Positions 45,697-54,329 of a stretch of 64,000 nucleotides of DNA are shown here, piece after piece. The position numbers and the translations under genes are program-made. This DNA comes from Chloroflexota bacterium (GTDB taxonomy: Bacteria; Chloroflexota; Dehalococcoidia; JACPQK01). Under the pieces are notes generated by a model. It had not been told where the DNA came from. It did no database searches and saw only the letters and a program-made list of their open reading frames with translations. The stretch spans positions 1 through 64,000 of the forward strand of contig JACPQM010000018.1 in assembly GCA_016190505.1 (NCBI GenBank), in the 5' to 3' direction. The number at the start of each line of letters is the position of its first letter. Positions within the stretch are counted from its first letter, which is position 1.

Positions 45697-46875
45697 ATGA
45701 GGAACAAGTGGCTGGCTGGTCTCCTGGTCTCGGGCTTGCTCCTGGCCGCGTGCGGCCCGGCGGCAACGGCTACGCCAGTGCCCAAAGCCCAAGCCACCAA
45801 TACCCCTGTTCCCCAACCACCAATCAAGCTGGGCGTGATCTTTGCCGCCACGGGGCCTCGGGCTGGCGTGGGTGGTCCGGAGCGGGACGCTGCGGTGTGG
45901 GCCATGAGGCAGGTCAATGCCGCTGGTGGAGTGTTGGGTCGCAAGATCGAGTTGGTGATTGAGGACGACCAGGGCCAGGACGTGGTGACCGGCCCTGTGG
46001 CCAAGAAGCTGCTGGAGCAGGACAAGGTGGTGGCCATAATCGGCAGCACCGGCCTGGCTTCGTCGAGGGTGCTGTCCGCGGCTGCCGAGCAGTCCAAGGT
46101 GCCTGCCTGCATCACCATGTACTGGGACGTAATGGCCCTGAAGGAGGCTGCCCACTATAGCTTTGCCCCCGCCGGTGATCAGGTATCCTCGTTCAAGCCC
46201 ATGGTCCAGCCCATCATTGCCGCCGGCTACAAGAAGGTGGCCATGGTCCGCAACAACGTATCCTCCACCCTCACTGATGCTAAGGAGAGCCAGAAGCTCT
46301 TCGACGCGGCTGGAGTGAAGTACGCGGAAGAGGAGTACAAAATAGACGACGTCGAGTTCAGCGCACTGGCGCTGAGGGTGAAAGGCGCGAGCCCTGACGC
46401 TATCTACATCATGGGGGCTGTGGTGCCCCCGGCGGCCGCCTTTGCCAAGGCGGTCCGTGAGTTGGGTCTGAAGACCCCCATCATCATCCAGGACGACCTG
46501 GCGACCCCTGACTTCCCCAAGCTGGCGGGTGATGCGGCTGAAAACGCGACCGTAGTCGGTGTCAGGTTCCCTCAGGACCCATCAGTGCAGTCCCCGGCCC
46601 AGAAAGCCCTGGCTGCCGCCATGGCCGCGGAGAAGCCGGGGCAGAGCCCTAGCCGTTACCATGGCTGGGGATGGGACTGCGTCACCCTCCTGGCGGAGGG
46701 CATCAAGAATGCGGGGAGCACCGACCCCGAGGCTATCAGGAACGCCATTGATCGCATCATCAACTTCGACGGGGCCACTGGACGCCTTAGATTCACACCG
46801 GAACTCCGGCTTGGACTTGAGGCGCCGACGTTCTACACCATGGTGTTCAAGGGCGGCAAGCTAGTACCGCGGTAG
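45697..46875 (+). CDS. ABC transporter solute-binding lipoprotein, branched-chain amino-acid type (3)
   Basis: 392 residues; ATG 45697 follows AAAGGAGG. Signal peptide with lipobox LLLAAC, then a Pro/Thr linker and a LivJ-type type-I periplasmic binding fold (IKLGVIFAATGPRAG, VIEDDQGQ, GRLRFTPELRLG). The Liv family also carries aromatic acids and amides, so the ligand is open. livHMGF follow after a 152-bp gap with a long inverted repeat. Confidence 0.93.
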   Translation: MRNKWLAGLLVSGLLLAACGPAATATPVPKAQATNTPVPQPPIKLGVIFAATGPRAGVGGPERDAAVWAMRQVNAAGGVLGRKIELVIEDDQGQDVVTGPVAKKLLEQDKVVAIIGSTGLASSRVLSAAAEQSKVPACITMYWDVMALKEAAHYSFAPAGDQVSSFKPMVQPIIAAGYKKVAMVRNNVSSTLTDAKESQKLFDAAGVKYAEEEYKIDDVEFSALALRVKGASPDAIYIMGAVVPPAAAFAKAVRELGLKTPIIIQDDLATPDFPKLAGDAAENATVVGVRFPQDPSVQSPAQKALAAAMAAEKPGQSPSRYHGWGWDCVTLLAEGIKNAGSTDPEAIRNAIDRIINFDGATGRLRFTPELRLGLEAPTFYTMVFKGGKLVPR

Positions 46876-46922
46876 AGCTGTCCGCTACGCAGCCAAGAGA
46901 AGGCTGACAGGGGACAAGGAAC

Positions 46923-47001
46923 TGGGGCCACCTTGGGGGGCGCACGCCCCGACAGGCGTTTGACGTTGGGTGTGGCGGGCGCGAGCTCCAAGGTGGCCCC
47001 A
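46923..47001 (+). promoter_or_regulatory. 14-bp inverted repeat between binding-protein and permease genes
   Basis: TGGGGCCACCTTGG (46923-46936) and CCAAGGTGGCCCCA (46988-47001) are perfect arms 51 bp apart; a small inner hairpin GGGCGCACGCCC lies between. It could protect or attenuate the mRNA so that binding protein is made in excess over the permeases, as known for other ABC operons. Confidence 0.5.
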
Positions 47002-47027
47002 TCAGCGAGGGAGGTTCCCGAGCCCAC

Positions 47028-47900
47028 ATGGGCCAGGATCTGGCGCTGCTGTTCATCGGTGGAGTGACCAAGGGGTGCATGTACGCCCTCATTGCCGTGG
47101 GCTACCAGTTGGTGTTTGTCTCCACCCGCGTGTTCAACTTCAGCCTGGGTGCGGTGGCTATCCTGGGCGGCCTCATACTGCTGTCGCTTCGGTCGGATCT
47201 CGGCCTGCCATTCCCCCTTGCCCTGGCCATAGTGTTCGTCGCCGGTCTGGCGCTGGGGTGGTTCTATTTCCAGGTGTTACTGCGGCCCGTGCGCCGCCGG
47301 GACCTGGCCACCCAGATGCTGGTGATCTTTGGCATGGGGCTGATTATCGAGAATGCCTACGCCCTGATCTGGGGACAACAGCCGCTGGCTGCCCAGACCT
47401 TCCTGTCCAAGAAGCTGGTCCTGGTGCTAGGGATGCCGATCAGGGTGCAGAGCTTGTGGGTCATCGGGCTGACCGTGCTCAGTGTGGTGCTCCTCAAGCT
47501 GCTGCTGGACCGCACCTGGACAGGCCGGGCGCTCAGGGCTAATGCGCAAAACGAGACGGCTGCCCGGCTCATGGGCGTGAGCTTGACCTCGGTGGGGGTT
47601 ACTGTTTACGGCATGACGCTGGCCCTGGCCATGGTGGCTGGGGCGGCAATCAGCCCTATCACATATGCCGGCGGCTACATCGCAGTGCCCTTGCTGCTAA
47701 AGGGCTTCGCGGGGCTTATCGTGGGGGGAGCAGGCAGCCCCTTTGCGGCGGCCCTCGGCGGCCTCATCCTTGGCCTGGTTGAAGCCGGGGGCACCAAGTT
47801 CCTCTCGCCCTCGTACATTGACGCCATAGGCATGGGGTTCTTGCTGCTGTTCCTGTTGGTGCGGCCGCAGGGGCTCTTCGCAGCCCGGACGGGCCAATGA
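47028..47900 (+). CDS. livH: branched-chain-type ABC permease LivH
   Basis: 290 residues, about eight helices. MYALIAVGYQLVF and the segment GIPI-like to GGAGSPFAAALGG near the C-terminus are LivH signatures. It overlaps livM by 4 bp. Part of the importer for the ligand of binding protein 3. Confidence 0.95.
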   Translation: MGQDLALLFIGGVTKGCMYALIAVGYQLVFVSTRVFNFSLGAVAILGGLILLSLRSDLGLPFPLALAIVFVAGLALGWFYFQVLLRPVRRRDLATQMLVIFGMGLIIENAYALIWGQQPLAAQTFLSKKLVLVLGMPIRVQSLWVIGLTVLSVVLLKLLLDRTWTGRALRANAQNETAARLMGVSLTSVGVTVYGMTLALAMVAGAAISPITYAGGYIAVPLLLKGFAGLIVGGAGSPFAAALGGLILGLVEAGGTKFLSPSYIDAIGMGFLLLFLLVRPQGLFAARTGQ

Positions 47901-48937
47901 GACAGAAGCTAGTGCGCCCGCGCTACCTGGGGCTGGTCCTGCTCGCCCTGCTCTGGTTTCTGCTGCCCATCTACTACCCCAGCGGCTACGTGGTGAGCAC
48001 CGCTGTTCTCATGGGCATCTACGCCATCATCGCCTTGGGCTACAACATCGTCATGGGCAACACGGGCATCTACTCCTTCGGCCACGCCGCCTTCTTTGGC
48101 GTGGGCGGGTACACCGTGGCCATACTCACCGTCAACCACGGCGTGGACCCCTGGCTCGCCTTCGCCATTGCCCCCTTCATGGCGGCGCTGGCCGGTCTGC
48201 TCGTGGGACTGACCTCCATTCGGCTTAGCCATTTCCACCTGGCCATGGCCACCATCGCCTTCAACGTCATTCTCACCAACCTCAACTTCAACTGGATTGG
48301 CCTGTTTGGCAGCGAGTCCGGTATTGGGCCTATGGGCAAGCTGAGCATTGCCGGCCTGAGGTTAGAGACCGATTTCCGCTATTTCTACCTCACCTGGACC
48401 TTCGTAGTGATTGTGCTTTGGGTTACCCAAAACCTGGTGCGCTCCCACCTGGGTAGAGCCATGGCCGCAGTGAGGGAAGACGAGGTAGCCGCCTCGACCT
48501 CGGGCGTCAACGTGGTGGGCATCAAGCTCATGGCCTTCGTAGTAAGCGCCTTCCTGGCTGGGGTGGCGGGAGCCCTACTGGCTTTTTACATGCCTTATGT
48601 TGGACCTCGCCCCTTTACAGTGGGTCTTTCCATCATGCTCTTTGTCATGGTGTGCATCGGGGGACAGGGCAACGCTTGGGGGTCGCTATTGGGTGCGGCC
48701 TTGCTCACCGTGCTGCCCGAGTTTTTGCGGACGGTGGCCGGATTCCCCGCCATTCCACAGGAGATACGTATGGTCCTGAGCAACCCGTCGTACCACCTCG
48801 TGGTGTACGGCCTGCTGCTTATCGTGTTCCTGACATACCTGCCCCAGGGGCTGGTGGGCATTCGCCTGCGCTGGTGGCGACGGCTGATCCAGCGCCAGCC
48901 CGCGGCTGCGGCGCAACCGGCGGAGAGCCATGTCTGA
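47897..48937 (+). CDS. livM: branched-chain-type ABC permease LivM
   Basis: 346 residues, about ten helices; YAIIALGYNIVMGNTGIYSF and GGQGNAWGSLLGAALLTVLP are typical. Overlaps livG by 8 bp. Confidence 0.95.
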   Translation: MRQKLVRPRYLGLVLLALLWFLLPIYYPSGYVVSTAVLMGIYAIIALGYNIVMGNTGIYSFGHAAFFGVGGYTVAILTVNHGVDPWLAFAIAPFMAALAGLLVGLTSIRLSHFHLAMATIAFNVILTNLNFNWIGLFGSESGIGPMGKLSIAGLRLETDFRYFYLTWTFVVIVLWVTQNLVRSHLGRAMAAVREDEVAASTSGVNVVGIKLMAFVVSAFLAGVAGALLAFYMPYVGPRPFTVGLSIMLFVMVCIGGQGNAWGSLLGAALLTVLPEFLRTVAGFPAIPQEIRMVLSNPSYHLVVYGLLLIVFLTYLPQGLVGIRLRWWRRLIQRQPAAAAQPAESHV

Positions 48938-49724
48938 GGCGCCGCTGCTCCAGGTGCGGGAGCTGACCCGCGACTTCGGCGGCCTGCGGGCGGTGGACCA
49001 CGTGTCCTTCGACGTACGCCCGGGCGAGATCAGGGCGATTATTGGGCCGAATGGCGCGGGCAAGACCACCCTCATCCGCATGGTCAATGGCCTACTGCCC
49101 CCGACCTCGGGTCAGATCGTGTTTGGCCACAAGGAGATTGTCCGCCTGGGCCCGGCTGCCCGCTGTCGCGAGGGCATTGCCTCCACCTATCAGGTCCCCC
49201 AGCTCTTCGCCGCCATGACGTGCGAGGAGAACGTGATCGTGGGCGCCCACCGCCACTTCCGCTCGGGGTTGGTGTCCGCCTGCTTGTTCCTGCCGGGTGT
49301 GTCTCGGGAAGAGGCCCGACGACTGGAGAAAGCGAGGGCTGTGCTCGACTTCCTGGGCCTGGGCGACAAGGCGCTTGACCTGGCCAGCAACCTGACCGCA
49401 GGGCAGCAGCGCCTGCTGGAGATGGGCCGGGCCATGGCCAGTGAGCCCCGGCTTCTGCTGCTGGACGAGCCCGCGGCCGGCCTCAACTCCGCCGAGAGGG
49501 AGTGGCTGGCCCAAACGATACTCCGCATCCGTGACCGGGGGATGACCATCGGCCTCATCGAGCACGACATGGGCAACGTGATGCGTATCGCCGATTCGGT
49601 GCTGGTGCTGGACTTTGGCCAGGCCATCGCCGATGGGACCCCGAGCCAGGTGCAGCAGGACCAGCGGGTGATAGAAGCCTACCTGGGCGTGGAGACAAAC
49701 GGTGCTTCAAGTCCAGGGCGTTAG
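48930..49724 (+). CDS. livG: branched-chain-type ABC ATPase LivG
   Basis: 264 residues. Walker A GPNGAGKTT, signature LTAGQQRLLEMGRAM and Walker B LLLLDEPAAGLN. VSFDVRPGEIRAIIGPNGAG is a LivG-like start. Note that the signature has AGQQ where many have SGGQ/YGQQ, normal for LivG. Overlaps livF by 23 bp. Confidence 0.95.
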   Translation: MSEAPLLQVRELTRDFGGLRAVDHVSFDVRPGEIRAIIGPNGAGKTTLIRMVNGLLPPTSGQIVFGHKEIVRLGPAARCREGIASTYQVPQLFAAMTCEENVIVGAHRHFRSGLVSACLFLPGVSREEARRLEKARAVLDFLGLGDKALDLASNLTAGQQRLLEMGRAMASEPRLLLLDEPAAGLNSAEREWLAQTILRIRDRGMTIGLIEHDMGNVMRIADSVLVLDFGQAIADGTPSQVQQDQRVIEAYLGVETNGASSPGR

Positions 49725-50409
49725 CACTTACTACGGCAACCTCCAGATCCTTCACGACGTGTCCATGGAGGTGAAGGAGGGAGAGGTAGTAACCGTCATC
49801 GGGGCCAACGGCGCCGGGAAGACAACGTTGCTCAAGACCATCACCGGCCTGGCGCCGCCGCGCTTGGGGCAGGTCGTTTTCCAGGGAAGGGACATCAGCC
49901 GCCGCCCAGCCAACGAAATCGTGGGCCTGGGGATCACCCTGGTGACCTCGGACCGTGACATTTTCCCCGAGATGACGGTCTATGAGAACCTGCTCATGGG
50001 CTACTACCCGCGCCGCAAAGACAAGGATGGCCTGGGCCCGGGCCTAGAGCAGGTCTACACTCTGTTCCCCCGCCTCAAGGAGCGTCAACAACAGCTTTCG
50101 CGCACCATGAGTGGGGGCGAGCGCCAGATGCTGGTCATTGGCCGCGCATTGATGTCGGCGCCAAAGCTGTTGCTGCTGGATGAGCCTTCCATGGGGCTAA
50201 GCCCCCGGCTCATCGCTGAGATTGCCCAGTCCATACAGCATATGCGGGAGCGGGGGGTCACCATCCTGCTGGTGGAACAGAACTGTGGCCTGGCCCTGAG
50301 TTTGGCCGACCGGGGGTACGTGCTCCAGACCGGCCAGGTCACCATGAACGACAAAGCTGCCAACCTGATGACCGACCCCACCGTCAAGCGAATGTACCTG
50401 GGGGGATAG
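49702..50409 (+). CDS. livF: branched-chain-type ABC ATPase LivF
   Basis: 235 residues, GTG 49702. Walker A GANGAGKTT, signature MSGGERQMLVIGRALM, Walker B LLLLDEPSMGLSP. Ends the ABC set; the hydrolase gene begins 43 bp later and is probably on the same mRNA. Confidence 0.95.
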   Translation: MLQVQGVSTYYGNLQILHDVSMEVKEGEVVTVIGANGAGKTTLLKTITGLAPPRLGQVVFQGRDISRRPANEIVGLGITLVTSDRDIFPEMTVYENLLMGYYPRRKDKDGLGPGLEQVYTLFPRLKERQQQLSRTMSGGERQMLVIGRALMSAPKLLLLDEPSMGLSPRLIAEIAQSIQHMRERGVTILLVEQNCGLALSLADRGYVLQTGQVTMNDKAANLMTDPTVKRMYLGG

Positions 50410-50452
50410 GCGGGAGCCTATCAGGGCAAAGGTAACGCAAGGAGGAGGGCTT

Positions 50453-51244
50453 ATGCCCAAAGTATCGGTCAACGGTATCGGGCTCTACTACGAAGAGCAT
50501 GGACAGGGCTACCCGGTGCTCTTCATCCACGGCTTCGCGGGCACCACCAACATGTGGGCCGGCCAGGTGCCTGTGTTGTCCCAGCACTATCGCTTCATTA
50601 CGCTGGACGCGCGGGGCCACGGCCAGTCGGAAAGCCCGCCCACCGTGGACAGGTACGCAGCGGACACAGTGGTGGAGGACATTTACCAGCTCCTTCTGCA
50701 CCTCAAGGTGAACAAGGCTGTGGTCGGCGGCCTGTCCATGGGCGGCTACCTGTCCCTGCGGTTCTACCTGCGCCACCCCGAGGTGGTTGGCGCTCTGATA
50801 CTGATGGACACCGGGCCCGGCTATCGCAACGCCGAGCGCCGCGCCGAGTGGAACCAGTCCTGCGAGCAGCGGGCCAGGATACTGGAGACCGAGGGCATTG
50901 CAGGCTTCACGGGCCGACCGGAGACCGCAGAGATGGATGCCTACACGCCCAGGGAGCTTATGCTGAAGCACAACCCGGTCGGGCTGGCCCACATGATCCG
51001 CATGGTAGTAGGCCAGCACGACCCTCTGGTGATAGAAAACCTGGCTAACATCAAGGTGCCTACGATGGTGCTCGTGGGCGAAAAGGATACGCCGTATCTG
51101 ACGGCCACCGATTACATGGTCAAGACCATCCCCGGAGCCAAAAAGGCGGTCATTCCGGGCGCGGGACATGCCTCCAACGTTGACAACCCGCAGGCATTCA
51201 ACAAAGCGGTGGTGGATTTCCTGGCGGACTTGCACCTGGGTTAG
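50453..51244 (+). CDS. alpha/beta hydrolase
   Basis: 263 residues; ATG 50453 follows AAGGAGGAG. The catalytic triad is visible: Ser95 in GLSMGG, Asp212 in GEKDT and His239 in GAGHASN, with the oxyanion stretch FIHGFAGTT. Typical small esterase/lactonase/C-C hydrolase fold, cytoplasmic. Co-location with a Liv-type importer suggests it acts on the imported compound or its CoA/ring-opened product. Confidence 0.92.
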   Translation: MPKVSVNGIGLYYEEHGQGYPVLFIHGFAGTTNMWAGQVPVLSQHYRFITLDARGHGQSESPPTVDRYAADTVVEDIYQLLLHLKVNKAVVGGLSMGGYLSLRFYLRHPEVVGALILMDTGPGYRNAERRAEWNQSCEQRARILETEGIAGFTGRPETAEMDAYTPRELMLKHNPVGLAHMIRMVVGQHDPLVIENLANIKVPTMVLVGEKDTPYLTATDYMVKTIPGAKKAVIPGAGHASNVDNPQAFNKAVVDFLADLHLG

Positions 51245-51283
51245 AAGTGCAAGGCCCCAATTCGTCGGGGCAGCACACGGCCC

Positions 51284-51312
51284 TTGACACCCGCTGCTAG
51301 CTTGCGTAAACT
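51284..51312 (+). promoter_or_regulatory. promoter of the MaoC/SDR unit
   Basis: TTGACA (51284-51289), 17-bp spacer, TAAACT (51307-51312), 35 bp before GTG 51348. Confidence 0.75.
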
Positions 51313-51347
51313 CGGGCTGGATTTTCAATACGCGAGGAGGTGCCCCT

Positions 51348-51800
51348 GTGGCGCAAGGCCCCCTGGTTACTGAAACCGTGCGCAAGTTTATTGGCGCCAA
51401 GTCCGAAGCGGTGACAATGGACATCGAGGAAGGCCACATCCGCCGCTTTGCCGACGCCATCCAGGACCCCAACCCGCTGTACCACGACAGGGTAGCCGCT
51501 CGGGCCAGCCGTTACGGCGGCATCATCGCCCCACCCGCTTTCCTGCGGGCCATCCGCATGGTGCTGCCCAAGGTGGACCTGAACCTGCCACTGACCCGTC
51601 TCCTGGACGGTGGAAGCGATTGGGAGTACTACCACCCGGTGCGGGCGGGCGACACCATCACCGCAGTCACCCGCCTGGCCGACATTCGGGAGCGCGAAGG
51701 TCGCGCCGGCAAGATGGTCTTTGTCATCCATGAGACTACCTATACCAATCAGCTCCGCCAGGTGGTCGCCAGGCAGCGCAGCACCATGATCCGGTACTAG
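51348..51800 (+). CDS. MaoC-like (FAS1-type) dehydratase N-terminal-domain protein
   Basis: 150 residues, GTG 51348 after GAGGAGG. Hot-dog fold of the MaoC_dehydrat_N type: FADAIQDPNPLYHD. Where the catalytic D-x4-H of hydratases is expected, the sequence has D-P-N-P-L-Y-H, so His is displaced by one position and replaced by Tyr, as in non-catalytic partners such as HadA. It probably pairs with the next hot-dog protein as a heterodimeric enoyl-CoA hydratase. Confidence 0.82.
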   Translation: MAQGPLVTETVRKFIGAKSEAVTMDIEEGHIRRFADAIQDPNPLYHDRVAARASRYGGIIAPPAFLRAIRMVLPKVDLNLPLTRLLDGGSDWEYYHPVRAGDTITAVTRLADIREREGRAGKMVFVIHETTYTNQLRQVVARQRSTMIRY

Positions 51801-51812
51801 CGACAAAGGAAC

Positions 51813-51908
51813 GTCATTGTGAGGAGCACAGCGACGAAGCAATCTCAGACATGGCCCTTGGACCCGACTGAGATTGCTTCGCCCTTCTAGGGAAGGACTC
51901 GCAATGAC
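51813..51908. repeat. 96-bp palindromic element with GTCATTGYGAG ends
   Basis: Ends GTCATTGTGAGG and CTCGCAATGAC are inverted, and an inner pair CGAAGCAATCTCAG / CTGAGATTGCTTCG is perfect. It lies between the two MaoC-fold genes, so an mRNA spanning it carries a long hairpin. Related ends occur at 155, 61411 and 61658. Confidence 0.65.
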
Positions 51909-51945
51909 CATAGCAGGTAACTAGCTAACCTACGAGGAGGCAGCA

Positions 51946-52410
51946 ATGGCTCCCTTCTGGGAAGACGTTGAAGTGGGCATGGAAATCCCATCCCTGGTGA
52001 AAAAGCCCAGTTCCAAGGAGTTGGTGATGTGGGCGGGCGCATCGGGGGACTTCTATCAGATCCACTACGACAAGGATTTCGCCACCGGCACAGGACTATC
52101 GGGGATCATCGTCCACGGCGCCCTCAAGAACTCCTACCTCGGACAGCTCGTGACCGACTGGATTGGCCCCGAAGGCACCCTGAGGAAGCTCAGCGTGAGC
52201 TACCGGGCCATGGACTACCCCAATGACAACCTGACCTGCAAGGGGAAGGTCACCCGCAAGGAGGTCCAGCGCGGGCAGCACCTGGTTGAATGCAACCTCT
52301 GGCTCGAGAACGGCAAGGGCGAGAAGACAACTGTAGGCTCAGCGACTGTGGCTCTGTCCTCCAGACATCCCAGGAGGAGTCCCCGGCGAAGGGCGGCGAC
52401 CAAAGCCTGA
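51946..52410 (+). CDS. MaoC-like (R)-enoyl-CoA hydratase
   Basis: 154 residues; ATG 51946 follows GAGGAGG. ASGDFYQIHYDKDFA keeps the catalytic Asp and His at D-x4-H spacing of (R)-specific hydratase 2 enzymes, and GIIVHGAL follows. The C-terminus has a basic tail (RHPRRSPRRRAATK). It would hydrate trans-2-enoyl-CoA to the (R)-3-hydroxyacyl-CoA used by the SDRs downstream. Confidence 0.86.
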   Translation: MAPFWEDVEVGMEIPSLVKKPSSKELVMWAGASGDFYQIHYDKDFATGTGLSGIIVHGALKNSYLGQLVTDWIGPEGTLRKLSVSYRAMDYPNDNLTCKGKVTRKEVQRGQHLVECNLWLENGKGEKTTVGSATVALSSRHPRRSPRRRAATKA

Positions 52411-52453
52411 TTCTTGGCCAAGAGAAGATAGAGGCAGCTCAGGAGGTGATGGA

Positions 52454-53416
52454 GTGACTCAGATGCTCAAAGACAAGGTGGCCGTGGTCACTGGCTCCGG
52501 CCGGGGCATCGGCCGCGGGGTGGCGCTGCTCGTGGCGGAACACGGCGCCAAAGTGGTGGTGAATGACTACGGCGTGGCCATAGATGGCTCCCAGCCCAGC
52601 GAGGGACCGGCTCACGAAGTGGTGGCCGAGATCAGGGCCAGGGGTGGCACTGCTGTCCCTGTCTATGACAACGTGTCCCTGTTCGCCGGTGGACAGCGCA
52701 TTGTTCAGGCGGCAGTGGACAACTTCGGCCGCGTAGACATCCTGGTAAACTGCGCCGGCATCCTGCGGGACCGCATGATTTTCAACATGACAGAAGAGGA
52801 GTGGGATGCTGTTATCGCCGTCCACCTGAAGGGTCATTTCAACACCATCCGCCACGCCTCGGCCGTCATGCGGCAACAGCGCTACGGACGCATCATCAAT
52901 TTCACCTCCAGCGTGGCCCTGTTCGGCGGTAGCGGTCAGGCCAACTACGGCGCCGCCAAAGGAGGCATAGCCGGACTGACCAAGGTGGCCGCCCGCGATC
53001 TGGGGCGCTACGGCATAACGGTAAACGCCATCAACCCCCACGCGGAGACCCGCATGTTGGGCACCATACCCTCGGCTGGCAAGGAGGCGCGGGCTGCCTT
53101 CGAGCTCCGTCGAGAGTACCCCATCGAGCCACTGCCCGACGACCCCTGCGCCCCGGAGGCCATTGCCCCCATGGTGGTCTTCTTGGCCAGCGAGGAGGCG
53201 GCCAACGTGAACGGCCAGGTATTCTTCGTGTACGGCGGGTCCATCTCCCTCTGTGCCCAGCCCAGGCCGTTGCGCTCCTTCTACAAGGGGAGCCGGTTCA
53301 CCGTCGAGGAGCTCATCAAGTGGGCCCCCAGCACGTTTGCTAAGGGCCTGACCAACCCGGCGCCCCCCCAGGAACCTGCCGCAGCGCCGGCCGCCCAGGA
53401 GGTGCGTCATGGCTAG
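52454..53416 (+). CDS. SDR, MFE-2-type (R)-3-hydroxyacyl-CoA dehydrogenase-like (1)
   Basis: 320 residues; GTG 52454 lies 5 bp after AGGAGGT. Cofactor motif TGSGRGIGRG, catalytic Ser and Y-x3-K (ANYGAAKGG). The segment VVVNDYG ... EGPAHEVVAEIRARGGTAV matches the long loop of the dehydrogenase part of peroxisomal multifunctional enzyme type 2. Likely NAD-dependent oxidation of (R)-3-hydroxyacyl-CoA. Overlaps the next SDR by 8 bp. The motif FFVYGGSISL near the end is typical of its sister too. Confidence 0.9.
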   Translation: MTQMLKDKVAVVTGSGRGIGRGVALLVAEHGAKVVVNDYGVAIDGSQPSEGPAHEVVAEIRARGGTAVPVYDNVSLFAGGQRIVQAAVDNFGRVDILVNCAGILRDRMIFNMTEEEWDAVIAVHLKGHFNTIRHASAVMRQQRYGRIINFTSSVALFGGSGQANYGAAKGGIAGLTKVAARDLGRYGITVNAINPHAETRMLGTIPSAGKEARAAFELRREYPIEPLPDDPCAPEAIAPMVVFLASEEAANVNGQVFFVYGGSISLCAQPRPLRSFYKGSRFTVEELIKWAPSTFAKGLTNPAPPQEPAAAPAAQEVRHG

Positions 53417-54329
53417 ACTCTTGGAAGGCAAGGTGGCCGTGGTCACCGGTTCCGGCCGCGGCATTGGCCGGGGCATCGCGCTTCTCATGGCCCAGCACGG
53501 CGCCCAGGTGGTGGTGAACGACGTGGGCGCCGCCGCCTCCGGCACTGGGTCGGACGTGGCGCCTGCTCAGCAGGTGGTGGAGGAAATCCAGGCCCAGGGC
53601 GGCCAGGCCGTTGCCAACTACGACAGCGTGGCTAGCTGGCAGGGCGGCGAGAGCATCGTCAAAGCGGCGCTAGACAGCTTCGGCCGCATAGACATCCTGG
53701 TCAACAACGCTGGCATCCTGCGCGACCGCATGATCTTCAACATGGCCGAAGAAGAGTGGGACGCCGTCATCGCGGTGCACCTGAAAGGCACGTTTGCCTG
53801 CACCCGTCACGCCTGCACGGTCATGCGGCAACAACGCTATGGACGCATCGTCAACTTCGTGTCTTCCACCGGCCTGTACGGCAACTCCGGACAGGCAAAC
53901 TATGGGGCAGCCAAGGAGGCCATCGCCGGATTCACCCGGCAGGTATCCCGAGACCTGGGGCGCTATGGCATCACCTGTAATGCCATCATGCCCTCGGCGT
54001 GGACCCGCATGACTCAGGCGATCCCCGGGGCAGCGGCTGAGGCCCGGGCCCGGGCCGGCATTGCGTGGGGCACCGGCGCCGAACAGGCGGTCCGGGGCGA
54101 CCCCGAGGACGTGGCCCCCATGGCGGTGTTCCTGGCCACCGACCACGCGGCCCACATAAACGGGCAGTTCTTCTATGCCGCCGGCGGGCTGGCGGCTTTC
54201 CTTGGCCATCCCATCCCGGTACGGACCATCCACAAGCAGGGTGTCTGGACGCCCGAGGAAATTGCCCGCCTGTTCCCAGTCACCCTGGGCATGGACCTGG
54301 TGAACCCCGCACCTCCCCAGCCAGCGTAA
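53409..54329 (+). CDS. SDR, MFE-2-type (R)-3-hydroxyacyl-CoA dehydrogenase-like (2)
   Basis: 306 residues, tandem paralog of the preceding gene. TGSGRGIGRG, ANYGAAKEA, and AVANYDSVASWQGGESIVKA, a hallmark of the MFE-2 dehydrogenase family. The near-duplicate could form a heterodimer with the first or differ in chain-length specificity. Last gene of the unit. Confidence 0.9.
   Translation: MARLLEGKVAVVTGSGRGIGRGIALLMAQHGAQVVVNDVGAAASGTGSDVAPAQQVVEEIQAQGGQAVANYDSVASWQGGESIVKAALDSFGRIDILVNNAGILRDRMIFNMAEEEWDAVIAVHLKGTFACTRHACTVMRQQRYGRIVNFVSSTGLYGNSGQANYGAAKEAIAGFTRQVSRDLGRYGITCNAIMPSAWTRMTQAIPGAAAEARARAGIAWGTGAEQAVRGDPEDVAPMAVFLATDHAAHINGQFFYAAGGLAAFLGHPIPVRTIHKQGVWTPEEIARLFPVTLGMDLVNPAPPQPA

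Noticed and set aside
44130-45962. 610-residue plus-strand frame
   Set aside because: Antisense to molybdopterin oxidoreductase 2 and running through the divergent promoter region; His/Gly-rich shadow.
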